Assembly (NCBI GenBank): GCA_027625915.1
Contig: JANTQA010000020.1
Coordinates: forward strand, 1,302,001-1,366,000
DNA from: Anaeramoeba flamelloides
Taxonomy: Eukaryota; Metamonada; Anaeramoebidae
Reading direction: 5' to 3'
Length of the DNA: 64,000 nucleotides
This document shows, piece by piece, positions 54,491-64,000 of this stretch (position 1 is the first letter of the stretch; each line of letters starts with the position of its first letter). The position numbers were made by a program, and so were the translations under genes. Below the pieces are notes generated by a model. That model was given only the letters and a program-made list of their open reading frames with translations. It had not been told where the DNA came from and did not search any database.

Positions 54491-56052
54491 TTTATTTTGA
54501 CAAAAATATTGTGTATATAGCGAAGAGGGTATTTGTTCTTGAAAAACTAATTTTGAGTTCGTCTTATAATCCACTTTTGCAATTTTGTAAACTGAAGTTG
54601 AGAGAGTCTAACAATTACAAATTTTTTTCAATAACAAATATACATTTTATTTTTCTAAAATGAAATTCATTTTAAATTCCCAGAACAGTTATTTTCTTTA
54701 AAAAGATGAGTTGGAAAGTCTTTGGGAAATTTGAAATTTAACAATAAAAAGTGACAGTACTATATATAAAATTCAACACATTTTGAATTGGTAAACAACT
54801 AAAAATCAAAAGAAAAATCAATTAAAAGAAGAAACAAATTAACTTCAAAGAATAATCCATTATATTATTTTCAATCAAATAAACTAAAGCAATTTAAATT
54901 TCCTTGTTTATCGAAATTTGTTCTGTGATTTTGAAGATCTCAATAATAGTTCAATTTTTTCCAACTAATTTTTAAAACTATTTTTTTCCAATCAACAAAT
55001 GAAATTTACTTCTTTCAATTTCTCCCAAAATATTACTTGCAATTGTTTGTTGAAAAAATCCAAGATCTTGTAATCAATTAATTAGAGTTTATAGTCACAA
55101 CTAATACGGTTTATCCTACTGTTATTTTTAAATTAAAAAAAATAAAATGTATCTTGAAATTTCCAAAATACTGATAAATTCAAAAAAATATTTTCAAGTT
55201 TTTTACTTCAGTTTCCCTTTAATTAGATATGTTAAAAATGGGTAAATCCATTTATTGGTTTAACTGTTCAGAAACCTGTGTAAAATGTTTTACCCTTTGA
55301 ATTACTCTTTGCTAAAAACTGTTATAAAGGTAGAGCCAATGAACATCCAAAAAGGAAATTGAAATAAAAAGTTTTTTACATTTATTTGAATTTAGAAGTA
55401 AAGAGAACTAAATCAATAAAACTCAAGATTATCATGATGAAGATTTAATCTTAAGAACGTCTTGTTTTTTTTCATGATAAATAATACAAAAGTTGGATAA
55501 ATATTTGAGAATCTGAAATAAAAAATATTTCAGATTTAATTAGAAAATGACAGTTATTGATCAATCAAAGAAAATACTCATTCTAAAAGACAAATATTAG
55601 AAAAACTTTTATTGTGTTAAATACTTCATTTTATCTTGAACTATTTATTGTTTCAAGTATTACTAGATTTTACTTTTCATTTTCGGTTAGGTTCCCAATA
55701 AAAAATCTTTTTGAACTTTTATTCCCTGTTTCACTTTTTGTCCCAAAAGATAATTTCTTTTTAATATTCGCATCACTTAAGTCTATTTAAAAGAAATATT
55801 TGAGATCTATTTTTGAAAAATCAATTTAAATTTGTTTTCATTTTACAAAACAATTATTTAGAAAACAAAAAAACCTTTTTGTTTACAAATGAAAAGAAAA
55901 CAATCAAACAAAAACAGGTACTTGTGTTAAGGTACAAATACTTTTAAATATTTGTTCATACATTTAATTTTTGAAAAAAATTGTAATATGATGTATAGAC
56001 TAATAAGCTGAAGGGTTGAAAGGAAAACAAAAGTTAAAATACAAATTATGTT
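54491..56052. other. Spacer with family J and B relatives
   Basis: 54790-55000 and 55540-55750 resemble the two halves of family J (19217-19615), apparently separated by inserted sequence; 55260-55400 resembles family B. No gene seen. The end holds the 3' side of the next minus-strand gene. Confidence 0.35.
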
Positions 56053-56475
56053 TTATTTTTTTTTTGATGCGGTTTGATCAAGATTCAACCCAATAAGCGA
56101 ATCCTTCATTTTGTCTTGTTTTTCTTTGAGTTCTTTTTGTAAGAAATTTTCTTGATCGTTAATTGTTTTTGAGATAGATTTGATCTGTAAATTTTTAAGC
56201 TCTAAAAACTCGTCAAACAAAGTTTCAATTTGATCTAGATGTGATTGTACCTGTTTTTTCACTTTCTCGTTATTGGATTTTGCGACAGAGTCCATTATTC
56301 TTTGGCAAAGCAGATTTAAAACATAATTTGCGCCTTCTTCTTCATAAGATACAAAGCTTGAGTTTTGCGAAAGGCTAATTTGTTCCATTTTTGGATTTAA
56401 TTTGTTTGAGTCCTGTGGGTGAAGTTTGGGGGTTTTTGTTTCTTCTTTTTTTATGTTTTCTGTTTGTTTGCTCAT
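56053..56475 (-). CDS. Small coiled-coil protein, 140 residues, unknown function
   Basis: Minus-strand frame from the ATG at 56475 (MSKQTENIKKEETK) to the TAA at 56053. The first 40 residues are Lys/Pro/Gln/Asn-rich and probably unstructured. From about residue 45 (SSFVSYEEEGANYVLNLLCQ) to the end it is predicted by eye to be helical, with heptad-like spacing in SHLDQIETLFDEFLELKNLQ and a charged C-terminal helix ending in KKK. No signal peptide or membrane segment. I do not recognise the family. Its size and helical plan would suit a subunit of a small coiled-coil assembly such as a kinetochore or BLOC/BORC-type complex, but there is no motif to support a choice. Codon use and G+C are typical of the real genes in this window. 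Confidence 0.7.
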   Translation of the reverse strand: MSKQTENIKKEETKTPKLHPQDSNKLNPKMEQISLSQNSSFVSYEEEGANYVLNLLCQRIMDSVAKSNNEKVKKQVQSHLDQIETLFDEFLELKNLQIKSISKTINDQENFLQKELKEKQDKMKDSLIGLNLDQTASKKK

Positions 56476-58289
56476 CAAAGTTGGTTTTTATGCTTTGTAA
56501 ATATTTAAAAAAAATGATTCTTAAAAAAGTATTTGTTTGATTTTGGAAGTGCTTCAAAGTTTAGGTATGCCAGGGAATTGGGTCAAAAATCTATTTCAAA
56601 TCTTATTAGAGTTTCCAAACTTGAAGAAAAATCTAATTGATAAAAATAACAATTAATTTTGAAAAAGTTATTAAAAAAAATTGATCCTGGTTAAAAGTTT
56701 CAAAAAAGATCATACTAAAGAAAGACTATATACCCAAACAATAAACCAATTGTTAATTTACAATTATCAAAAAAAACTGTGTTATATTTTTTGATAAGTA
56801 GATAAGACGTTTCATGTTTTTTTCTTCTATTTGATCACAACAAAGAATTTCAGAAAAAGCTGAAAAATAAGGTATCCCAGCACTACAATAAAACTCTATT
56901 AAGTGTCTAGACAAATTACCTAGATTAAAACTATGCCTTACTAAATAGAAAATTCTATTTCCTGAATATTTTTTGAAAAAAATTTCAATTTATTAGAGAT
57001 CGTTAGAGAAATTTTTTTTTTTTGGTAATAAATGTTTATAATAATTGAATTTTCAAAGAAAAGAAATTACAAAAATTTGAAAGTATTATTTGATAATTGT
57101 TTTTAAAATTGTGTAAAACTTGTAATTTTTATAATTTTGGAAATTGAAGATCCAGATTAATTTTAGTTTTTTTTATCAATTTGATGGTTAAAGTCACTAA
57201 ATATAAAAAAATAAGAGACAGATTGATAGAAAAAATATGAATTTTCTCCAAATATTAATTAACCATTTATTGTTTTTATGAAAAAAAAAAAAAAAACAAT
57301 TCAAAAGGTCTTGTTATTGCTCCGTATTATTTATTTTGAGAGTATAAACTGGGCGAAGAAAATAATATTTTAAAATTGTTGTAATTTAGAAACAGTTATT
57401 TTTTTAATTGATATTTATTACTTTTAATATTTTTATTATAATTTAAAATTATGTTTAGCTTTTGTGATCTAAAAAAAATGAATAAAAAAACTTAAAGAGT
57501 ATTTTTTCAATTTTTCTTTTACTTTTTTTAATTACTTTTGGTTTTCCATTGAAGATCCAAATATTTTAATAAATAATAGCTCGTGGAATTTGTCTCATTG
57601 TTTTAACAACAAACAAAATATTTTTATTGATTGGTGCAATAAATATCACCAGATCTAGAAAAAATATATTTCTTATTTTTTCAACTTTACACAAAGAAAA
57701 CCATCTTAAAAGCGAAATAATTCCATAACCCAGTAAAGCAATAGTTTTGTACTTATTGAGAATGTTTTAGCCATGGTATTTTTTAGAATTATTTTACATT
57801 AAATTCAAGAAAAATGTTTGATAAAAAATCCTCGGAGTGGCCTGATTTCTTATAAAATATTGAAAAAAATATTAAATGGAACGATCTAAAAAAACTCTCT
57901 CCTTAATATAAAAAGAAGTAATTATTGTAATAAATATTTTTTTATCTTATTATCATTTACCACAAGAGACAATTGAAATTATTTTTTTTTTTAATTTTGA
58001 GTTATGTATTGATTAATTTTAGATAGTTGTTTTTTTAATAATTTCTTCATTTACGAAATTTTTAAAATAATTTACTACGGATATTTAAACAATATACCAA
58101 TTCGGGTGGTAACTGGTACGTTGATAATATATATATATATATTTCTTTATAGAATCGTGTTATAAATTAGAATTTTTACTAATATTCCCTCGTGGTCAAA
58201 TAAAATGAGTATTTCTGGATTAATATTTGACAAAAAAATAAAGATAATTTTTTAAGATATAATTTATTAAAAAGAAAGTTGTAGGGATT
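56476..58289. other. Upstream spacer, no gene identified
   Basis: A/T-rich. A short plus-strand stretch near 57825-57890 (NPRSGLISYKILKKILNG) vaguely recalls a Tc1/mariner linker and may be transposon debris. A short (AT)n lies at about 58128-58142. Confidence 0.3.
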
Positions 58290-58960
58290 TATTTTAAAAT
58301 ATATTTATTACACTCAATCTTCAAAAAAACATGTAAATATACAAAATAATTCGACATTATTTATTGATTCCGGGTAATAATTGTTTTTTTCTCTTAGTAT
58401 TGTATTATATAAATAAAATATATTAAATTTTAGAATCTTGTTTTTATCTGTTATGTTTATAGAGGTGAAAAATAGTTGTTAATTATTTTCTTTTTGATCA
58501 AAAAATCGTTGTCATAACTTGTTTAATCTAAAAAAAAAAAATTATAATATAATTTAATACATATAACTGAATTTCATTGTTTAAAAATTATATATAACCT
58601 TTCTGTATTTCTATTTTTTATAGAAATTTTTATTATATTTTTTTCACCAAAAAAAGTACTTTTTTTTATATTTTTTGGAATTATTATAAAGAAGATAATA
58701 TGAAATAAAGATATGAGTCGTTGATACAATCAGTATTAATATTATACTTAATTTGGTATTGTCAATTAACAAATACCTTCGCTAAAAAAGATGATTTTTT
58801 ATGCAATATAAAAAGAAATTCTCCACTTTTTTGGAAATACCTTAAATATTTACTTGAAAAAATGGTATTTTGTTTGGATTTGGGGATTTGATGTATCTTA
58901 TTTTTACAATTTCATAATCAATACATATATATATATTGATATACCATGATAATGATTTTT
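58290..58960. repeat. Tc1-end and family G relatives
   Basis: 58300-58390 resembles 23560-23640 (CACTCAATCTTCA...AAATATACAAAAT) and 58640-58850 resembles 24680-24900, the same order as in the composite element at 23500-24910. Confidence 0.35.
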
Positions 58961-59332
58961 TCTAAAAATAATTTTTATTAAGGGATATAAATATCTAAAT
59001 TTGATAAGAATATTGTTAAACCCAACTCTTGATTTGTTATTTTAGTTTAAAAACCAACCCAGAATTCTTTAGCTAAGAATTAAGAAAAATTAAAAACATT
59101 CAAAAGGTTTTATTATTTTTTTGAGTTGCTAAAATCAAATTAATTTAAAGGTCAGTACAAAGGGTGAACCCAAGTGTTTTTCTTGGAAATTTGAATAAAT
59201 AAAGTTTTTTATTATTTACTAAAAGAAGAAAATTTTTTTTTCTGTGTATTTCTTGAAAAATTATAACTATTTTTTACTGAACTGAGTATAAATGGTACCA
59301 CCAAAACAAAAAAAAAATAAAACCAAAACTTA

Positions 59333-59535
59333 TAAAGTCAGTTCCACTTTTAAGACATAAACTTTCAACTAAATTTAAGTTAGAAAAAAAATCTCAAATT
59401 ATGGCACAAAATTCATTTTCTAGTAAAAGTTTTGTGTTTTACAAAATTTCAAAAAATGTGCTTTAAATTTGGTTTTTTATGTTTCTTAAATTTCATTGAA
59501 AGTATATGTCTTAAAAGTGGAACCGACAGGATTAA
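59333..59535. mobile_element. MITE family A, copy 10 (degenerate)
   Basis: TATAAAGTCAGTTCCAC at the left and GTGGAACCGACAGG at the right, about 200 bases apart, with the TTTCAACnAAATTTAAG core recognisable in both arms. Confidence 0.75.
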
Positions 59536-60289
59536 ACTATTCTTTCTATCAGTTGTGCAATAAAATTTCTCTTTTTTTGTTTTTTTCTATAATGAAAAAA
59601 GATAAAAATCTAATACTTCGAAACATTCAAATTATCAATGGTTTTCTTTCCAGTGTATATTTATGAGTTTTAAAGCTGGATTGGTAATAAATAATCTCAA
59701 AAAGTAAATCTCTTTAATGAAAATGAGTTACAAATCCTAGATGTCTATTGAAGATTGAATTTTTAATATAGATAATTTTAATTCAAAAAAAAAAAACAAT
59801 TTAGACACGGCTTTCAAATCTTCCATTAAACTAAATAATATTTTATCCAACAAGTTTGGAATTGATTGGATTATTTTCCAAAATAGTAATTCCCAAAAAA
59901 AAAGCATATACCATCTTATGTTTCGAAATAATTATATGATTTCAATACATTAAGTTTTTTAAAGCAAACCTATTTTGGATAAAGATCTTATAATTCAAAA
60001 CTGAGTAAAGCTTTTTTAACCTTGTAAAATTCAAATTTTTGACAGTAATTCTTTATTCAATTCCAAATTAATAGACTTTTTATTATGTTTTCAGAATAAG
60101 CAGAAAAGGTTTCATTTATTATCTTTCAATATTTTTTTCTTGATTCGTTTATTGATCAACAATTCCCATTCAATTTTTAATAATTCACATTAGACTTGAT
60201 ATTATTTTTGAAGTGGTAAAAATTCGCAAAGATAAAAAATATTTGTGTTTATTGTTTTGATTTGGAAACAATCTCCTTGTTATAATTTG

Positions 60290-60415
60290 AGTTTGGTCTG
60301 GAAGAACGAAAAAAATGAGATTGTTCGAAGTGAAATAAGATGATATTGAGGAGTTCGAAGAACGACGATTAATATCATCTTAGCACTAAAACAATCTCAT
60401 TATTTTGAGTCTGGA
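60290..60415. repeat. Imperfect hairpin region
   Basis: AATGAGATTGTT (60314-60325) pairs with AACAATCTCATT (60389-60400), and AAGATGATATT (60337-60347) with AATATCATCTT (60371-60381), with unpaired spacers of similar size. The G+C is raised. It could be a small RNA gene, a decayed palindrome or chance. Confidence 0.5.
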
Positions 60416-60559
60416 AGGAGAACCAAAACGAAGAATTATAAAAGGTGATTCTTGAACAAATAAAACAATATGAGATGCTATTTATTTTTTAACTCGGGAT
60501 TTAACTCGTCAAAACAACAAACAAACAAATAAATTTAACCGAAACAAGTAATTTGTTAT

Positions 60560-61170
60560 TTTTGATGGTACTTTGAAGAACCTACTCTTCAAAGGATCTC
60601 ATTCTCTCAATGTATTTAGTGAAAAGATTGAAGTTAAATTTTGAATTTTCATCGTCGGTGACAAAACTTGGTTTAAATTTTCTCGAGATAAACTAGATCG
60701 TTCATCCATTCAAGAGATCTATTTCCGCTTTTATTTTCCGTTTGTCAGCCAATTCTCGAAAGCCATCAAACTTAAAAATCTGCATGCATCTATTGGTGTT
60801 CTTGAGTATGAAGTATTTTGAACAGTACTTAAAATTTCTTAACTTGAAAGAGTAAAAAAAATGTTTTTTTTTTTTTTAATTCATAAATGATCATTTATTT
60901 TTTTCCCCTACCCAAAACCTCTTATAAATGGTCTTTTCTCTCCTTTTTTTGAAGAAAAAAGAGAACAAACAAAATTTTTTTTTTTAAAAATGATATTGAT
61001 TACTTTTTTTTGGAAAAGAGAAAAAAACAATGTTTGTAAATAGACATTGTTTTCAATAAAGAAAGGGAATTTATTCTTTTTCCAAACTTTCCCCAAATGA
61101 TCAAGCACTTTTTTTTTAGTTTTTATTGAACAAGTATTTTGGTTCCTTTGACCAAAGTATGTGTTCAACT
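60560..61170 (-). other. Coding-like minus-strand region, unidentified gene or pseudogene
   Basis: Three pieces of mixed composition lie on the minus strand. 61168-60908 includes LDHLGKVWKKNKFPFFIENN. About 60843-60700 follows a CTTTCAAG acceptor-like site and reads KYCSKYFILKNTNRC then FKFDGFRELADKRK. About 60690-60587 reads FKPSFVTDDENSKFNF...YIERMRSFEE before TAG, after a TCTAG acceptor-like site. No single frame or simple set of GT-AG introns links them in my reading, so this may be a decayed gene or one with exons I cannot place. Family unknown. Confidence 0.35.
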
Positions 61171-62853
61171 GGTTTTAAATTGAGACATTGGCAAATCTCA
61201 GTGTTATCAATTAAACAATGTTGTAAATAAAAATTTCAAAGTACAGTTAAATAACTTTAAATATCAGACTTAAAGACAAAATTATTGGTAAAATACATCT
61301 TAATTCGCTTTATTAGAATTGGAAATAAGAAGATCAGAAAATTCCCAAACTTTGCCTAATAATACAATGAATTCTCAAAATCTTTCCACAACAACTACAA
61401 TGCTATCCTAAACTTTTAAGCGTTCTAATCTCTTTCTTATCTGTAGTTATCTAAAATTATTTACTTAAATTTTCTCGGAGAAAAAGTTTATGTTTAAAAA
61501 AAAATAAATAGCAAAATTATCACTCAAGTCATAAAAAAAATATGATTTTTATATTTAAGAATTCTGTCTTAAACAAATTTTTTTAGACCCTTATTTAATT
61601 AATTAGGGTGTTTTTTAAAAACTGTACATATTGTATGTGCTTCTAAAAAAAAAAATTATTGTTTGTTCATTCTATTTTAAAAATTTATGGACTTTTTTGA
61701 AAAAGTAGTTTTGAGTTTGTATTTCATTGACTGGAATTAATAAACAGAGTACAAAATAATAGCGAAAGTTTTTGTTTATTTAACTCTTTTCTTACTCAGT
61801 TCTTTTTCTGTGTTTTTTTTTTTTATTGAAAGAGGCTGTGTAAATACTAAGCCATAAAAGAAAAAGTGAAAATTTTTCCTTCCCTATATTTTCAATTCCC
61901 ATTATAATAGTAAAAGTCTTGTTGTTTTTTTCAATAGGAACTTTTTTTCTGAATAAGATTGGTTCGGTTAGGTTTGGTTTCGTTTTGATATTGATGAATT
62001 TTTATCAAAAATAATTTTTTTGTAATTTCTTTTGCTTATTGGAAGTCAAAAAAATAAAAAAAAGAACTTTGTTTGGCTAATTCAGCAATTAAAGAAATAG
62101 GAATTTATAGTAAGAATTAGATCAAACTCTTCAATGGCAAAATATACATTTTAAAATTGTCATCAGAAAAGAACAGAAATTGGTAATAGTTTTTTGGTTT
62201 TTTTTTTTTTTTGAGAAAGGATATGCAATGAGAACTCAGTGACGCCTTTTAGTTTCATTTTAAGATTGTTTTTTTTTTGCTTTTTGGTTCGATCCCAAAT
62301 CATATTGAGGTAATTCTGAAATAAGTTTCCTTTTCAGAACCCAAACAATAAAGAATAGGAAAGAAAGAAATCAAAAAAAAAATCAAAATAATCAAACAAA
62401 AATTTTTTCCATCATTGTTCTCATTGTTTGAAGAAAGAGAAAAAAAAAAAGAAAAAGAAATTAAATAAAAAGAAAAAGAAAAAGAAAGCACTTTGGTTAT
62501 TTTTTGGATTGATTATAAATTTGAAAGAAAAAAAGAAAAGAAAAAAATTCAAATAAGTAAAAAAGTAAAAATGTTTAAAAAAATGATGGAATTGTTACAA
62601 AAGGGTTTTTAAGAGATTAGAGTCTCTCTGGTTCGGTCAAAGATTAAATTATGTTGTTATTGGGAAGACATCACATTTGTAACTTAAGGGAGTAGCCACC
62701 GTATAGAAAAATTTTTCACTTTTTTGCAATTCTGAAGAGGATCAGAAAATAACATTTTTTACTTTCTTTTTTTACCTCATTGATTTTTATTATTTAAAGT
62801 ACTTCATTCATTAGATTTTTTAACTTTTTTTTTCAAAAGTCTCAAAGAAATTA
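61171..62853. other. AT-rich spacer
   Basis: No gene. 61850-61920 resembles one arm of family B. A GGTTCGATCCC box at 62286 is discussed under rejected items. Confidence 0.3.
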
Positions 62854-62944
62854 CCACAATAGAATGTTGAGTTGAATTGCAAAAAATAGTGTTTTGAATG
62901 TTGAATGACTTATCTTTTATCCTTCTCTCAACATTCTATTGTGG
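62854..62944. repeat. Perfect 18-base inverted repeat
   Basis: CCACAATAGAATGTTGAG at 62854-62871 and its exact reverse complement at 62927-62944, with a 55-base loop. Possibly a short MITE or hairpin. Confidence 0.8.
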
Positions 62945-63314
62945 CATTTAATTTTTTCATTTTTTATTTTTTCATCCTTTTTTAGATTTTTTTAATCCTG
63001 ACAACATAAAGCAATTAGAAATATTTTGATATTAGTTACATTTGGGATTAATGGATTTTGTTTAAAATGAACAACAATATTACAATTGAGAGAATATAAA
63101 AGGAAACATAAATGGGACTTAAATAGCTAGAAGAATTCCAAAATTAGAATAATTAAGTCAAATTATTACTTGTTAGGATTTTAAATCGTTGGGTTTAGTG
63201 GAATATGAGAAGTGAATATGATTATATGTTATCAAATTTTAAACCAAAAAATAGCTACACGTTTTATTCAAAGAATCTGAAATTATCTTCTCCCAAAAAA
63301 AAAAACTAAACCCC

Positions 63315-63832
63315 ATTCCAAAAATTTGGACACATCTAAAATCAAAAATAGTGAAACAAAAACTCAATTTACTATATTCTTCCAAAAGTAATATAAAACA
63401 AGATTTAAGTAACATAGTATTAAGGGTATTTTAAGAAATCATTTCTATCCAAATATAAGAAAACAATATAAAACAAAAAACAAAACAAGTGTGTCCAAAA
63501 AAAATGAAACGAGCTGAAATAAAAGAGTGTATTGGAAGATTTGTTAAAATTACTCCAACAATGGTTGATCGATCAAATGATAAGATACTATGCACTAGTT
63601 ATATGTGGATTTTTCAATTTAAGAAACTCAACTATAACCATCTATCAACCATCTATAAAAATTTTTCATATCTAACTAAACGGATTAAGTAACTGGAAAA
63701 TTGAAAATGAAAACAAAAACAAAAAAAACAAAAAATGAAATAGTTTGTTGAATTAAAATTAATTTCCAATTGGATGTAAATCATGTTATTGTTATTTTTC
63801 CAACTGTTTAAACTGTGTCCAAATTAATCGAA
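63315..63832 (+). mobile_element. Transposon family F, copy 2
   Basis: Starts ATTCCAAAAATTTGGACAC and ends GTGTCCAAATTAATCGAAT, diverged inverted ends. It aligns with 13119-13845 in reverse but lacks the MITE A present there. An internal short frame (MKRAEIKECIGRFVKI) may be a transposase remnant. Confidence 0.62.
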
Positions 63833-64000
63833 TTAAGTTTATTTTAATAAAAAAATAATAAAAAAAAAAAAAACTATTTTATCAATATAATCTCAATTTT
63901 TTAATTGTTTAAAATGACTAAAATTAACATATCAAATAATTTTTTAAAAAAGTTTTTAGAGAATCTACCATCACACGCCACTAAAATAAAATGTTCTTAT

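Noticed and set aside
54033-54663. Two open frames of 68 and 113 codons
   Set aside because: Both fall largely inside a copy of repeat R1, whose other copies do not keep these frames.
62275-62305. GGTTCGATCCC box that resembles a tRNA T-arm/B box
   Set aside because: The T-arm stem could pair, but no A box, D-arm, anticodon arm or acceptor stem can be built from the upstream sequence.

Overview
This window reads as nuclear DNA of a very AT-rich (roughly 78-80% A+T by eye), intron-bearing microbial eukaryote. The genes that can be read use the standard code (TAA and TAG stops, TGA in some decayed frames). Introns run from under 100 bases to over 5 kb, with GTAAGT/GTATG donors and TTTAG-type acceptors. 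Proteins are rich in Lys and Asn, and most of the DNA between exons is old DNA transposons and MITEs. The mix of Lys/Asn-rich coiled coils, an RGS protein carrying DUF547, a plant-like G-gamma and Tc1/mariner debris suggests a free-living amoeboid protist. Anaeramoeba-like is my best guess, but it is an inference and not proven here.

Layout. 1-733 (-) is the N-terminal part of a gene with an ARS2/SERRATE-like zinc finger. 3804-11636 (+) is a SIRT2-class sirtuin whose introns hold a LINE tail, a Tc1 element with two MITEs inside it, and a second element with two more insertions. 11.7-17 kb is a dense repeat field with four more copies of the same MITE. 17890-19137 (+) is an intronless bZIP factor. 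19.2-24.9 kb is repeats, including Tc1 pieces. 24.9-27.2 kb (+) holds decayed pieces that resemble a fatty-acid/sterol hydroxylase. 28224-28859 (-) is a three-exon heterotrimeric G-protein gamma subunit. 33726-34504 (+) is a four-exon RBX1/ROC1 RING protein. 35-43 kb is repeats. 43238-51010 (+) is a two-exon coiled-coil/RGS/DUF547 protein with a 5.2 kb intron. 56053-56475 (-) is a small coiled-coil protein. The rest is repeats plus weak coding-like patches near 60.5-61.2 kb.

How the genes relate. G-gamma and the RGS protein belong to the same pathway (G-protein signalling) and lie about 15 kb apart. RBX1 is the RING core of cullin ubiquitin ligases, the sirtuin is an NAD-dependent deacylase, and the bZIP is a nuclear regulator. 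No operon-like linkage is implied. The sirtuin, G-gamma, RBX1 and RGS-DUF547 genes appear only after joining exons by hand, so splice joins are inferred from GT-AG sites, reading phase and family alignment from memory, not from transcripts.

Mobile DNA. At least ten dispersed families can be recognised by comparing copies within the window. The best defined is a ~200 bp TA-flanked palindromic MITE (family A, ten copies). Two of its insertions can be compared with related copies that lack it. No tRNA, rRNA, CRISPR array or retrovirus-like element was found.
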